In this document: positions 10,451-20,789 of the stretch, in pieces
Numbering within the stretch: position 1 is the stretch's first letter
Layout of the letters: the number at the start of each line of letters is the position of its first letter
NCBI RefSeq assembly: GCF_002099425.1
Contig: NW_018344105.1
Span: forward strand, 2,668,501-2,732,500
DNA from: Phascolarctos cinereus
Taxonomy: Eukaryota; Chordata; Mammalia; Diprotodontia; Phascolarctidae
Direction: 5' to 3'
Length of the DNA stretch: 64,000 bases
Made by a program: the position numbers and the translations under genes
Notes under the pieces: model-generated
The model's database searches: none
What the model was told of the DNA's origin: nothing
Seen by the model: only the letters and a program-made list of their open reading frames with translations

Positions 10451-10984
10451 GAATTCCATTTACCTGGCTTTTCTGTTCTCTAGCTTTGTTCAGTCTCTGT
10501 GACTCTATTCAATATTCTACGTGGGCTTGGATCGGGCTTATTTTTCCCTGCATCCTCTTCTTTCCTTTTTTGACTAGTTCCTTAGCCTGACTCATCCGTC
10601 ATTTTCTATCTTCTTTCCCACAGGTTTCCCCCTCCCTCCCCCTTCTGGCTCTCTTTCCATTCCTTCTTCATTCATTAGCAGCCTTGGCCCATCCAAGCAT
10701 AGAGCCATCCTTGGTGTTGGAGCTTTGCAAAGTTGTAGGGGCAGGGGAGAGAGCTGGGGGGAGGGGAAGGGAGCCTCCTCTCTGGTGGGAAAATTCCAAC
10801 CCCTCCTCCAAGACAAAGCCACAGGCCTGGATTCCCTCAAACCAGGAAGTATGACGATGATAAAAGAAACTTTGATTGCCAGGATCCTACTCTCCAGGGT
10901 ACCTTGGCCAGAAAGAAGGGGGTTGTTCAGCAAGCCACTAATAAACAAATTCAATTGGAGAACACAAAATAGACAAGCTCTGGC
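10451..10984. other. Gene-free stretch
   Basis: Pyrimidine-rich on the left, then G-rich (10735-10790). Overlapping 134-codon minus and 98-codon plus frames lack domains. No repeat recognised apart from short low-complexity runs. Confidence 0.4.
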
Positions 10985-11290
10985 TTCAAAGCCCAACTTT
11001 TGCTACATACTACCTGTATGACCCTGGGCAAGTTGCTCAACCCCTCTGGGCCTCGGTTTTCTCATCTGTAAAATGAAAGAATTGGACTGAATGGTCTCTA
11101 AGGTCCCTTCCAGCCCTAAGTCTATGATTCTGTGATTTATGTTCCTAAGTCCAGGCTCTACCATTTATTATCTGGTCACTTGACTTCTCTGAGCCTCAGT
11201 TTCCTCATCTGTGGAATGGGAATAAGGATATTTGCTCCCTCTTCCCACCTCCCTCACAGGGTTGACGTGAGGTTCAGATGAGACATGGTA
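10985..11290 (+). mobile_element. Two sense MIRs
   Basis: 10985-11136 has 'atgaccctgggcaagttgct', 'ctcatctgtaaaatgaaaga', 'ggtcccttccagccctaagt' and 'tatgattctgtga'. 11140-11290 has 'tgagcctcagtttcctcatc' and 'tgaggttcagatgagac'. Confidence 0.85.
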
Positions 11291-11534
11291 TTGGAAGCAT
11301 CATAGAACCATGGGCTGCCATTATCCAAGGCTTCAAGACCTTCGTCTCATTCATTTCCTTTTGACTCGTCAACAGGGGATGCTGAGCATGCATAACCCAA
11401 GTATCCTGACAGTGCTGAGCTGAAAGCATAAGAAGCCTGGTTCTCTCCAGATTGAACCTACCCTTCGGTGCCAAAGGAGGTGAAAATAATTATCTAAAGG
11501 TGCCATACTCCCAAGCAGATCACAGCATTACCAA
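11291..11534. other. Unassigned interval
   Basis: No repeat or gene recognised; a 66-codon minus frame has no motif. Confidence 0.35.
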
Positions 11535-11730
11535 CGTAAAGCCAAAAGGGATCTCAGAGGTCATCTGAGGTCATCTAGTCCAGCCCCTTGTGTTAAAGAT
11601 GAGGAAAATGAATTAAAGTCACTTGCCCCAAATCCCACTGGTAGTAAGCGGCCGATAGGGGATTTGAACCTAGGACCTTGTATGCCAAATTCAGTGCCTT
11701 TTCAGTCATACTCTGTTGCCTCACATAGAA
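11535..11730 (-). mobile_element. MIR, antisense
   Basis: 'gatctcagaggtcatctgag', 'tctagtccagccccttgtg', 'ggggatttgaacctaggacc' and 'ttcagtcatactctgttgcc'. A 10-bp local duplication (gaggtcatct twice at 11556-11576) lies inside. Confidence 0.8.
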
Positions 11731-12159
11731 AAATAGAACAAAATCTATGTAGAGATTTTGTAAAAGGCCTCCTTTAAGGTTAATGAAATAATTAAGAGAG
11801 CAACCTGTGTATCTGCATACCCTCACCACATGAGAAGATCCAAGATGTAGAGTTGGAAGGGTCATCTGGTCCAACCCCCTGCCATATTGTTTGATGCTAT
11901 TTGCTCATGCCTAAATGGATCAGGCCATCTGCTCTCCGTCATCTAGAAATGCACAATGGCAGAGCTGAGAAGGACTAATAGAACAGAGATTCTCCAAGCC
12001 AGGAGGGGCCTCAGGGGCCTTAGAAGGAACAGTGTTAGAAGAGGAAGAGGACTTGGTGATTTTTCTTTTAGCAACCCATCCTCCTCACTTGGCAGAGCAC
12101 AAGTTAAAGCCCAGAATGACCATCCATTCATTCAACAGCAGCAAAAACAATCATATAGC
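11731..12159. other. Gene-free stretch
   Basis: A short antisense MIR start ('gagttggaagggtcatctgg' at about 11850) is visible. The 93- and 90-codon frames are without domains. Nothing else supported. Confidence 0.35.
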
Positions 12160-12530
12160 CACTTAGGCACCCATTTAGGTAGTGGTTTATGTACTTTATT
12201 TGATCTAAGCCCCACAGTGACCCTATGATGAAGTTTTCATTTTCCTTAACTTTTTTTTTTTTTTGCTTTTTGGTTGGACAGTGAGGGTTAAGTGACTTGC
12301 CCAGGGTCACACAGCTAATAAGTGTCAAGTGTCTGAGGCTGGATTTGAACTCAGGTCCTCCTGACTCCAAGGCCAGCGCGCTACCTAGCTGCCCCCATTT
12401 TCCTTATTTTTTAAAAGAAGGAAACTGAGGCTCAAAGAAACTTAGTGATTTGTCCAAGGTCATGCAGGTCATAAAATGTCAGAGCAGGGACTTGAACTCA
12501 GGTCCTCTAACTTGAATGTTTCAATTCCTC
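12160..12530 (-). mobile_element. MIR split by a younger SINE
   Basis: The antisense MIR reads from 'gtttatgtactttatttgat..ctatgatgaagttttca' into 'aaaagaaggaaactgaggct', 'ttgtccaaggtcatgcaggt' and 'gacttgaactcaggtcctc'. It is interrupted exactly by the SINE at 12249-12395, giving a relative age order. Confidence 0.75.
12249..12395 (-). mobile_element. Short marsupial tRNA-type SINE with target-site duplication
   Basis: The reverse strand starts with a T-rich tail (A-tail on its own strand) and ends in 'cctagctgcccc'. Internal blocks: GTTAAGTGACTTGCCCAGGG, 'cacacagctaataagtgtc' and 'ggatttgaactcaggtcctc'. It is bounded by the exact 11-bp duplication CATTTTCCTTA (12238-12248 and 12396-12406). 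Full length. Confidence 0.9.
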
Positions 12531-12709
12531 CCCTAAAGATGAAACTTCCTATTTGCCTCATCCAGAGCTGGATGCAGAGGTTTTGTGTTAGTTGAGGCCT
12601 ACCCCAAAGGGATGTTATCTTCAACACCTCCATGGAGGACCCAGTCCTTGACAAATCCATGTTTGCCTCTAAGGTTTTGTGATGGTTGGCTAACACAAAA
12701 CCTTAGAGC

Positions 12710-12865
12710 AATTTGGAAGCAGAATGTAGGGGCACTGAGGAAGCATGCAGATACAGTCAAAAGACCTGGGTTCAAGTTGTAGCCGTGTTCCTTAACAAGC
12801 TGTGTGACCTTGGACAAATCATTTCCCCTCTGTGGGCCTCGGTTTCCTACTTTGAGGAACTAAGA
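12710..12865 (+). mobile_element. MIR
   Basis: 'caaaagacctgggttcaagt', 'aacaagctgtgtgaccttgg', 'acaaatcatttcccctct' and 'gggcctcggtttcctac'. Truncated at its 3' end by the adjacent SINE. Confidence 0.75.
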
Positions 12866-12867
12866 CA

Positions 12868-13112
12868 GCTAGGTGGCTCAATGGATAGAGTACTATGCCT
12901 GAAGTCAGGAACATCTGAGTTCAAATCCAGACTCAAAGACATACTAGCTGTGTGACCCTGGGTGAGTCACTTAATCTCTGTTTGCCTCAGTTTCCTCAAA
13001 TGTAAAACAGAAATAATAACAGCATCTATCTTGCAGGGTTGTTGTGAGGATCAAAGAAGTGCCTGGCACTTAGTAGGGACTATATAAATGCTTATTCCCT
13101 TCTTCTCTCCCC
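12868..13112 (+). mobile_element. MIR-related SINE with tRNA-like head
   Basis: Head 'gacagctaggtggctcaatg', middle 'ctagctgtgtgaccctgggt', tail 'tgcagggttgttgtgaggat', 'agtgcctggcacttagtagg' and 'atataaatgcttattccc'. Full length in appearance. Confidence 0.85.
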
Positions 13113-13369
13113 TCCCTCTCTGACATTCCAGAAGTCAGTAAGTGTGAAGGGATGGCCAAGCCCACCAGGAACTTGGAGTCCTGCCAAGTGCCCCCAGGCC
13201 CCACTTTGTAGGGTGAGGATGGTATGTGTATTCAAAGACTAAGGATGTCTTAACTGCAAGCAAATCTTTTTCTGTTTTGAATCTTTGACAATTCAATAAA
13301 CTTGCAGGCACTTTCCCCCTCAAGTTTAAGCAAATCTTGGAATGATGTAATAGCTTCAGCAAAGACACA

Positions 13370-13560
13370 AGTAGATAGGATGAAGCGGAGAATAATTATT
13401 GACATTTAATAAGAGCGTTAAACGCAGAAAAACAATTAGCCACTTTCTCTGGTTAAAAATTGAACGCACTCACTTGGAAAAAAATGTTAAATTAGGAAGC
13501 AGATATAGAGACTGGTGGCAGCAAAATTGAGATTTCACCACCCAGCCACACATTTCTATG
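13370..13560. other. Candidate conserved non-coding element
   Basis: About 190 nt of repeat-free, AT-rich sequence with homeodomain-like words: ATAATTATTGACA (13390-13402), 'cgttaaacgc' (13416-13425) and ACAATTAGCC (13431-13440). Repeat-dense sequence lies on both sides. Non-coding: no open frame beyond about 60 codons. Confidence 0.45.
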
Positions 13561-13589
13561 GGTTGCACCACCAGGGAAGGCTTAGTTCC

Positions 13590-13985
13590 ATTTCTTGAGT
13601 GCCTACAGTGTGCCTAGTATTGTCCTAGGGCACTGTGGGTGAAACAAGAGAAAGACAATGCTTCCTTCCAAGTGCACATGGATAGGGCTTGACATTCATC
13701 AAGGCTCATCCATAGCCATCTCCACAACCATCTCTTGTTATCTAGATAGGGCTTTCATTGTTCTCTCAGATTTACAGATAAAGAAACTAAGTCTTGGGTA
13801 GATCATAGAATTCTAGGAGGCAGAGCGATAAGGGGGCTTCAAGAGCTAGTCCAACCCCTCCACTTTAGAGTTGAGGAAACTAAAGCCCAGAGACAGGAAG
13901 TGACTTGCCCAAGGTCACATGACTAGGAAGTAGGGGAACCAGGGCTACAATCCTCTGACCTCAAGGCCAGTGTTCTGCTTATAAA
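13590..13985 (-). mobile_element. Antisense L2 end followed by antisense MIR
   Basis: 13590-13670: 'cttgagtgcctacagtgtgc' and 'ctagggcactgtgggtg' (L2 reversed). 13715-13985: 'atagggctttcattgttctc', 'gttgaggaaactaaagccca', 'tgacttgcccaaggtcacat' and 'ctgacctcaaggccagtg' (MIR reversed). Confidence 0.75.
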
Positions 13986-13999
13986 ATTCCCGGAGAAAG

Positions 14000-14290
14000 T
14001 AGACTTGAATGTAAATCAGATAATAATATGAGCCAGTCTATGAATAAGGGCCAGATGAGTGGTATATACTATGAGGACAACGGGAGTTAAGAGGGGCAGG
14101 AGCCTTGTGGCCCGGAATGAGTTGGGAAGGTTTCATGGAGAGAGTGGAAGTTGGGCTAGACACTGCTGAAGGGGCAGGATTGGAACAGTGGTAGAGAATG
14201 GAGTGGATACTCTGGGCAGAAGGCACAAGAGCAAAAATATAGAGATAGAAATGACCTTGACTTGTTTGTAGGCAACAGAGGGCACTTTGT
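14000..14290 (-). mobile_element. L2-associated antisense sequence, low-confidence family
   Basis: 'gagttgggaaggtttcatgg' and 'agagtggaagttgggctaga' correspond to the 'ggaaggcttcctggaggaag..tttgaactgggccttgaagg' block seen in other copies (5590-5860, 15430-15600, 27420-27560). It is a dispersed repeat; family assignment is uncertain. Confidence 0.45.
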
Positions 14291-14374
14291 CTAGTGTATA
14301 CTGGGAAATACTATATAATGAGGGCAGAGATGTAGCCTGTCACCATTTTTGTACCTTAAATGCCAAGAAACAAC

Positions 14375-14590
14375 ATGGTGTGGTAGGAAGTATCTTGGAC
14401 TTGGAATCAGGAGGCCTGGGTTCAATTCCTGCCTTTGATGCTTAGGCGTCAACATGGGCAATTCATTAAAAAAAAAATCTTTCTAAGACTCAGTTTCCCT
14501 ATCTGTAAAATGGGGTAATACTAGTAGCTATAGTCTCTACCCTTCAGGGTTGGAATGAAACTCAAATGAGACAAAGATGTGGAAACCTCA
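14375..14590 (+). mobile_element. MIR/CORE-SINE
   Basis: 'acatggtgtggtaggaagta', 'cttggaatcaggaggcctgg', 'gactcagtttccctatctgt' and 'aaaatggggtaatactagta'. Confidence 0.75.
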
Positions 14591-15314
14591 GCACTCTAAG
14601 GGGTTCAAGCAGGAGCTCACCAAGAAAGCCCAAGCCGTATTCACTCTCCATCATTTGGCCCAGCTCCCCAAATGATTTGCCTTCTTTGTGCTTGAGCTGA
14701 TGGGGTCATGTTCAACCTCTTCCCATCACTCAGCCGAGTAAAGCCAAAGGGCTTTGGGAGGCCACACCAGGCCAGCCTATGTTTGATACAATATAATACA
14801 GCCCAAACACCATTTATTAAATTCTTACTGTGTGCAGAGTCCCGTCCTGAGTCCTGGGGGAGAACTTAAGGTTTGAGGCCACAGGGGACTGGACAGAAGT
14901 AGCCCCAACAAACATCATCCAAACCCCTCCAGTGAATGCCCGGTAACTACTTGTTGATTGATTGACAGGCCAAAAAGGAGTGAGGCCCTCCCTGCAGAGC
15001 CTAGAAGCAAGGCCCAGGCTGGGGATGTGCCTGGCCTCCACTGGGAAGCCCTCATACCAGCACCAGCCAAGAATGCTCATTCTTAGTGTTGGGCAGAGGC
15101 TGCTATCAACTCCTGATCTCCAGGGAACACAAAGGCAAAGGAAATGAAACCAAACGTGGAAGCCTGGCCTGCCTGCCAGTTGTCAGACTGTCAGAGGAGA
15201 GAGTGCCACTGTGGCATCAAGCTTCAGGGCAGGCTGGCAAGTCTAGAGCACAAGGATCGGGCTGCCTCCGCCCCCAGAAGATGGGTCCCACCTTGAGCAA
15301 GATTGAGACGCATG
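14591..15314. other. Gene-free stretch with an L2 remnant
   Basis: 14805-14900 holds an antisense L2 remnant ('ccatttattaaattcttact', 'gtcctgagtcctgggggaga'). The rest (14900-15314) is unique-looking. The 107-codon plus frame at 15086-15409 runs into the next L2 copy and has no domain, so it is not called as a gene. Confidence 0.4.
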
Positions 15315-15650
15315 AACCAATTCAGCCCCTGCTATGTGCCTGCAATGTCCTGGGCCCTATAGTCATGCACAGTCTAGATGAGACCCAGGCCATACCTCAA
15401 GGCTCTTAAAGCCTAGTAGTGGGGTAATGGTTCACAAACTACAGGACAAAACAGAAAAGAGAGGAATGTTAGAAGTACTAAGGGTGATGGGAAATTCGAA
15501 AGGGGACATCTGGGAAGGTTTTGCAGAGGAAGTGACATTTGATCTGGGCCTTGAAGGATGGGCAGAAATTTTGACAGGCAAAGGTAGGGAGACAGAACAT
15601 TTTGAGGGGGCATAGGTGAAGCAAAGGCAGGGGTACATCGAAGAACTGAA
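15315..15650 (-). mobile_element. L2-related antisense element
   Basis: 'ttcagcccctgctatgtgcc', 'caatgtcctgggccctatag' and 'atacctcaaggctcttaaag', then 'gggaaggttttgcagaggaa' and 'gatctgggccttgaaggatg'. Same layout as the copy at 27230-27700. Confidence 0.6.
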
Positions 15651-15657
15651 TTCCATT

Positions 15658-15790
15658 CTATTCTAATGTAAGCTCATTGAGGGTAGGGACTATTTCATTT
15701 TTTATCTTTTTTATCCCAGGACCCAGCACAGGGTATGGGCCTGGCATACAGTTGGCACTACTTAAGTCAATATTTGGTGACTGGCTGAGC
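15658..15790 (+). mobile_element. L2 3' end
   Basis: 'taatgtaagctcattgaggg', 'tagggactatttcatttttt', 'atcccaggacccagcacagg' and 'cactacttaagtcaatattt'. Confidence 0.75.
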
Positions 15791-15829
15791 ACGTAGTAAT
15801 ACAGTTTGGGTATGTGAAGGTGAGCCCTG

Positions 15830-16170
15830 GGAAATAAGGAAGGAGCATGGGCTAAGAGCTGGAAGAGCCCTTGGAGGCCATTGAGGGTGACACCCTCGTC
15901 TGATGGGTAGGGCTTCTAGGGTGCAGAGAATGGAAGGGACTGTAGCCAGCAAGTGCTAAAGTTTCAAGGTCACTGGTGACCTTGGAGAGACCAGCTTCAG
16001 TCAGGTGTTTTGGACTGAAGCCAGATCGCAAGGGTTTGGGGAGAGAGTGAGCAGCAAGGAACTGGAATCAGCAAGTTGTATATTGCTTTTTGGTTTTTTT
16101 GAGAAGTTTGGCATTAAAGGATAGAAAAGCAATGTTAACAGTAGCTTGGAGAGTTTACAGGACCAAGGGA
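15830..16170 (-). mobile_element. Dispersed mammalian repeat (L2-like)
   Basis: 'aaggtcactggtgaccttgg', 'gaagccagatcgcaagggtt', 'gggagagagtgagcagcaag' and 'ttgagaagtttggcattaaa' match a widespread mammalian interspersed repeat remembered from L2-rich regions. Orientation and exact family are uncertain. Confidence 0.5.
15964..15985. promoter_or_regulatory. Head-to-head NR5A/ERR-type half sites
   Basis: The plus strand carries TCAAGGTCA (15964-15972). The minus strand carries CCAAGGTCA (from TGACCTTGG at 15977-15985). Both match the extended half site of NR5A/ERR nuclear receptors. The core is a 20-nt imperfect palindrome at 15965-15984. It lies inside a dispersed repeat, so functional meaning is unproven. 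Confidence 0.35.
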
Positions 16171-16193
16171 AGGTGTCCTTAGAATATGGAAGA

Positions 16194-16390
16194 ACTGAGC
16201 ATTTGGGGGGTGGGGGTTAGGGGGTGGGGATATAGGAGGACACGCAGGGGAGTGGAAAGAAGCCATGGTGGAGGAAAGAAGGGGAGGGGAAGAAAGACAG
16301 AGAGACAAGAAAGACAAACAGAGATGGGAGAGGTGGAGGGGAGGCAGAGGGGAGGGAGGAGGGGGGAGAGAAGGAAACAAAGATGAGACT

Positions 16391-16444
<54 letters not shown>

Positions 16445-16480
16445 ACCAGAAACAAAGAGCCAGAGAAAGAATTCCAATTG
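16194..16480. repeat. Purine tract with (GA)n microsatellite
   Basis: Nearly pure purine on the plus strand. It includes a G-rich start (16203-16230) and an uninterrupted GA run of about 47 nt at 16394-16440. The long minus frames here (90-122 codons, S/L/P-rich) are translations of CT repeats, not genes. Confidence 0.95.
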
Positions 16481-16844
16481 TTGGAGCAAAGTCTAAAGGA
16501 GCCAGGAGGGCAGGATCAGAGGCAAGCAAGGAAGAAGACCATTTCACTCTTTGGGCCCAGAGAAGAAGGTGAAGATAGAAGAAAAGAGTTCAGTTTTGCC
16601 AGGAGGAGAGCTGAGGTGCTCATGTGGAAGTCTAGCGGTCTAGTAGTAGACTATGTTTAGTAGTAACCAATTAATGACCCTCTGACTGGACTCTAAGTGA
16701 ACAGCTAAATGTTGGCCCCCACATTGGTCAACGGCCCGTGTGGAGAGCCTTTTTCAGCAGAGAGGAAGGATTAAAGCCAATGAAAGGATGAATTCTCAAG
16801 GAGGCAATGAAGAGAGCCAGAAGGGGAGGGGAGGCTCTAGACTG
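16481..16844. other. Gene-free stretch
   Basis: Purine-rich on the left and otherwise unique. No exon signal and no recognisable repeat. Confidence 0.35.
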
Positions 16845-17290
16845 AGAACTACAAGGGTCCTAGAACTCTGCCTCACTAACACTCCCTCTAGCTGGGTGTC
16901 ACCTCTTCTAAGAGGCCTTCTCTCTTCCCCAAGTTGTTACTGCCCTCCCTACCCCTCCACACTCTGTATTTACTCTGTATATGTTTTGAACATACTTATG
17001 TAAGGGCAAGGGTTATGTGAATAAATCAATCAAATCCCCTCTACCCGCCCCCCCCCCCAGTAAGTGATAAGATGCATTTATTAGGTGAGAACACATCTGC
17101 TTTATTCACCAGGCTTGATCAAGGCCTGAACACCTCCAGTGTGTGTTGGGGTTAGAAGATCGTGGACTGTACCTATTTGTGAACATAACCTTCTTGAGGT
17201 CAGGCACTGTCTCATTTTTGTCTTTGTATGCCCAGCAAGTAGTTGAATGTTTGTCACATTGTAAGCACTTAATAAATGCTTTTTTAATTC
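16845..17290 (+). mobile_element. Two sense L2 3' ends
   Basis: 16845-17040: 'cctctagctgggtgtcacct', 'ctaagaggccttctctcttc', 'actctgtatttactctgtat' and 'atgtgaataaatcaatcaaa'. 17160-17290: 'ttcttgaggtcaggcactgt', 'tctttgtatgcccagcaagt' and 'agcacttaataaatgctttt'. A C12 run lies between them at 17048-17059. Confidence 0.75.
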
Positions 17291-17408
17291 AAATGAATTT
17301 ATTTTGGCATACCAACTGAAAGCATATTTTTATGATATTAAGATACCAATAACCACTCATTGGTTAAGTAGAATGAAGCCCACCTACCAAAATTTGACAC
17401 ACAAAGAA

Positions 17409-17433
17409 ACACACACACACACACACACACATG

Positions 17434-17476
<43 letters not shown>
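17409..17476. repeat. (CA)n microsatellite interrupted by GCGCGC
   Basis: About 68 nt of CA repeat interrupted by ATGCGCGCGC at 17431-17440. Alternating purine-pyrimidine throughout, so formally Z-DNA prone. Confidence 0.97.
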
Positions 17477-17478
<2 letters not shown>

Positions 17479-17949
17479 CTCAGCCACACAGGCTCCTATG
17501 TATTGCTGTCCCTTTCTCAGCTTCTTTCCCTCAATGCACTTTCAGAGGCTGTAAAGCTTTGGTCTAAGGCTCTCTTTGCCTGCCTTCCTCCACGCCCCCC
17601 TGCAGCCATCCCCTTTCTTCTTAGCTTTCCTTGTTGGCCTCCCCCCTCCCCATGGAAAAACCCAGTTCGCAGTGCCCCCTTGCCCATGTAACTCAAAACC
17701 GCTCTCCTGCTGCTCATTCTTCCTGCTCTTCAGCATCACTAAAAAAAGAAATGGCATGTCCCACTGCCCACGTGATGAAATGTGAAGGATTGCCGTCTGT
17801 TCTCAGCTCTGTCATTTCCTCTCACTTCAGCTGGCTCTGGGGGTTCTCGTTATCTTCACTACTTCAGAAAACCCTTCTGTCTGCCCACCCCCAACACACA
17901 CACAGCCTAAAAGTGCCACAAATTGTAGGCCTTAAAATCGTTACTATTC
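17477..17949. other. Gene-free stretch, pyrimidine-rich
   Basis: C/T-rich and unique-looking. Several overlapping 60-116-codon frames on both strands are without domains. No repeat family recognised. Confidence 0.35.
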
Positions 17950-18050
17950 CACATCTTAGAATCATAGTGTTGGGGCCCTAGAAGGGACCTCAAAAGCCAT
18001 TGTGTCCAGACCCTTCATTTTACATGGGGGGAAACTGAGACTCTGGGAAG
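17950..18050 (-). mobile_element. MIR 3' part, antisense
   Basis: 'cttagaatcatagtgttggg', 'ccctagaagggacctcaaaa', 'tcattttacatggggggaaa' and 'ctgagactctgg' trace the reversed MIR tail and core. Confidence 0.75.
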
Positions 18051-18059
18051 GGCAGCCAA

Positions 18060-18680
18060 CATTCCATCCCCTGTGTCCATGCCTATGCACCAGCTGTCCC
18101 TCATGCCTGGAATGCTCTCCTTCCTTACCTCCATCTCTTGCAATCTCCAGTTTCTTTAAGACTCAGCTCTAGTGCCACTTCTTACTAGAGGCCTTTCCTT
18201 GTCCCCCCTAGCTGTCAGGGCTCCCCCTAACCCCTCAAACTACACAGTATTATTTTGTATGTATTCTGCATTCATGCATCTACTTCCCCCCCTGTAGAAT
18301 GGAGGCTCCTTGAAGGCTATTAGGTCATGATGTTCTCTTGGTGTCCCCGGTACTCAGAATGGTGCCTGACACATAGTAGGTATTTGTCTGGCTGCCTCTC
18401 AGATAGGTTGAACCATATGTCCCATAGGCACTTAACTGAACATGTCCAAAAGAGAAGCCATCACCCCCAAACCCTCCCTTCTTCCTCACTTGCCTGTTAT
18501 GATTGCTAGATCTCAGCATTTCTACCGTCACAACGTGTCTCATATTTGTCCCATGTGCTCCCCATTCACCCAGCCCGCATCCTCCTTTGGGACTCCACCA
18601 CCTCTTATTACAATAGCCTTCTAATGGACACTTGATCCTTACCAATTCCACCTTGCTTATCAGTGCAGACTGGCAAGAGG
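18060..18680 (+). mobile_element. Two sense L2 fragments
   Basis: 18060-18395 is a 3' end with a long UTR ('tcatgcctggaatgctctcc', 'agactcagctctagtgccac', 'agaggcctttccttgtcccc', 'atggaggctccttgaaggct', 'gcctgacacatagtaggt'). 18396-18680 is more internal ('acatgtccaaaagagaagcc', 'caaaccctcccttcttcctc', 'tattacaatagccttctaat'). The order is not co-linear, so these are two insertions. Confidence 0.7.
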
Positions 18681-18689
18681 GCACAGGGG

Positions 18690-18890
18690 AGCAGATCACA
18701 AGCTGGACAGAATGTCACCAACCAAAGGAGGCAAAGGGGCCTAGGGCAAAGGCCAGTGGACTGGGTATCACAGAGACCTGGCTGTGGGACCTTGGAGAGT
18801 CCACTTTTCTTTTGTTCATCTTCAACATGAGGTGATTAGTTGAGATGATCTCTGAAGGTCCTTTTTAGTTTTGACATGCTATATGGCTAG
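18690..18890 (+). mobile_element. MIR
   Basis: 'gggtatcacagagacctggc', 'tgtgggaccttggagagtcc' and 'gatgatctctgaaggtcctt' with tail 'ttttgacatgctatatgg'. Confidence 0.65.
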
Positions 18891-18949
18891 ATTCTCAGGA
18901 ATGAGAAGGCTAATTTCTTAAATGCTTCCTGCTGGGGTAGGAACCAATC

Positions 18950-19745
18950 TTGTTAAAAATATATCTTAATACATTTTGTTCTTACATTGTCTAGATTTCC
19001 CCTTGTGTTTACCTCTCCCCTCTCCCAAAGGGCCATCCCTTATAAGAAAGAATTTTTTTTTAAAGAGAAAAAAATTAAATCAAAACCTATCAATATATTG
19101 AAAAAAAAATCTAGTATTCCATGCGACATTGCTCACTTGTGGACACCCCATCCCCAATTCTGTAATGGAACTGAGCCAAGCTCCAAAGCTTTATAATTTT
19201 ACAGCATTCGTTTTCAGTTATGTTGTCCAGTGTAGTCATTGTATGTATTGTTTCTTGACCCTGCTTACTTTACTCTGTATCAGTTTATGTAAGCCTTTCG
19301 AGGCTTTTCTGTAGTCATCATATTAGTCATTTCTTATAGTCCAGCAACATTCCATTCCATTCATGTAGCCATTCCCCAATGCATGGGCATATACTTTGTT
19401 TCCAGTGCTTTGCTTTGCTACCATGAAGACTGCTGCTATAAATACTTTGGTGTATATGGAGCCTTTGTCAGTGACCATCTTGGCATATAGGACCAGCAGT
19501 GAAGTCTTTGGGTCAAAGGGTTTGGATATTTTAATCACTTGATTTGCATAATGGTTATACAAGTCATAGCTCCAGCAACAATGTCTTTCAACAACCCCTC
19601 TAACACTATTCCCTTCTTTTGTCCTCTTTGCTAATTTGCTGGGTGTAAGGCAGAGCCTAAGGGTTGTTTTGATCTGTATATCCCATATCACTAGTGATTC
19701 AGAGCCTTCTTTTATATGGTTGTTAGTAGTTACAATAGCATCTTA
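18950..19745 (-). mobile_element. L1 LINE, 3' part of ORF2, antisense
   Basis: The reverse strand matches the C-terminal end of L1 ORF2 as it appears in antisense: 'gtagccattccccaatgcat', 'gctaccatgaagactgctgc', 'ggtcaaagggtttggatatt', 'cctctttgctaatttgctgg' and 'tatcactagtgattcagagc'. The same blocks occur in the larger antisense L1 at 50340-54500. A 122-codon frame (19323-19691) is a surviving piece of ORF2; the rest carries stops. Confidence 0.75.
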
Positions 19746-20299
19746 GAACACATGTCACAACTTGCCTGCCACAGTGGTGAATCTCAAGGGATGATCTAGA
19801 ACAGTCTGATCACATGCCTCTCTCAGTGGGTGTCTCCAACCACTTGAACTCACTTCTCAATGGTTAGCATGCTCGAATTCCTTCATATTCACCACAATCA
19901 AATGATTCAGAGCCCCTAGATACTGATACAGAAGTTCCTCCATCTCCAACTTGCTTCCTCTCCCTCACACATATACCTCAACATTACTCCTCAAATCCCA
20001 CCCTAGATCTGTCTGCTCTTTCTATTGTGTTTTCTGCAATGCCTGCTACATAATTAGCACATTTCTTTGCATCTTAAAGCCCTTCCTATCTCACTTCTTC
20101 CATCTTCATTCTCACCGATGCTAGGTCCTTCCTGATGACTCTACGTCATTAAGTAATCTCCTTTGAAGTTCCTACTATTTGAAATTATCACTCATTTCAG
20201 ATCCTGGTGGCTGTTATCTATTGACCCCTGTGGTATTTTCCTTTCTTTCCTCAACAAGTTTAGTATCTGGCTCACGATCTTTCCTGCTCACCTCCTGCC

Positions 20300-20525
20300 T
20301 TCCCAGTAGGGGACTTCAACATTCATACTGATGGCCCCCAGTTCCTCAGTCTACTCAATCACCATGGCCTACTCCTCCACTCCACCTCTAGCTACACTTG
20401 ATCTTGCTATCAAATGGTCTACTTCCTTGTTCCTTAACTCCAAAATTCCTTTATCTGATTATTATCTCTTATCATTCCACCTTTCTCTTCTCTTTATGAC
20501 CCCTAACCCTGTTCTTCATTGTCAC
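20300..20525 (+). pseudogene. L2 ORF2 endonuclease remnant
   Basis: VGDFNIHTD is readable at 20306-20332; GDFN-H is the catalytic motif of AP-like LINE endonucleases. Downstream, in a shifted frame, LDLAIKW and PLSDYYLLSF (20448-20477) correspond to the L2 'LDLV..PLSDHHLLSF' end of the domain. A stop (tga at about 20399-20401) and a frame change separate the two parts. It is the host fossil of an L2 enzyme that nicked DNA for target-primed reverse transcription. Confidence 0.8.
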
Positions 20526-20789
20526 TATTATCTCCTTTCTCTCATCCCTTATTTCTTCCCAAGGCTGTCACCACCAATACTAGCTACACTCTCCTCTCTT
20601 CCCTATCTCCACCCCTTGTTGAACCAATTTACCTCCAGACAGTCTTTCATTCTTGACTCTCTTGTTCCCTTGTTTACTTGATTCCCTTGCTCCCTAAATT
20701 ACCTTCTTCATTCCTATTCAAATTCTGCTGCATGAAAACTCAAGACTGTGCTGACTGGGTCCACTAAAATTCATGCTATCTAATCTCAA

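Noticed and set aside
16135-16547. Minus-strand frames of 90-122 codons
   Set aside because: They are generated by the GA/CT tract (runs of S-L repeats).
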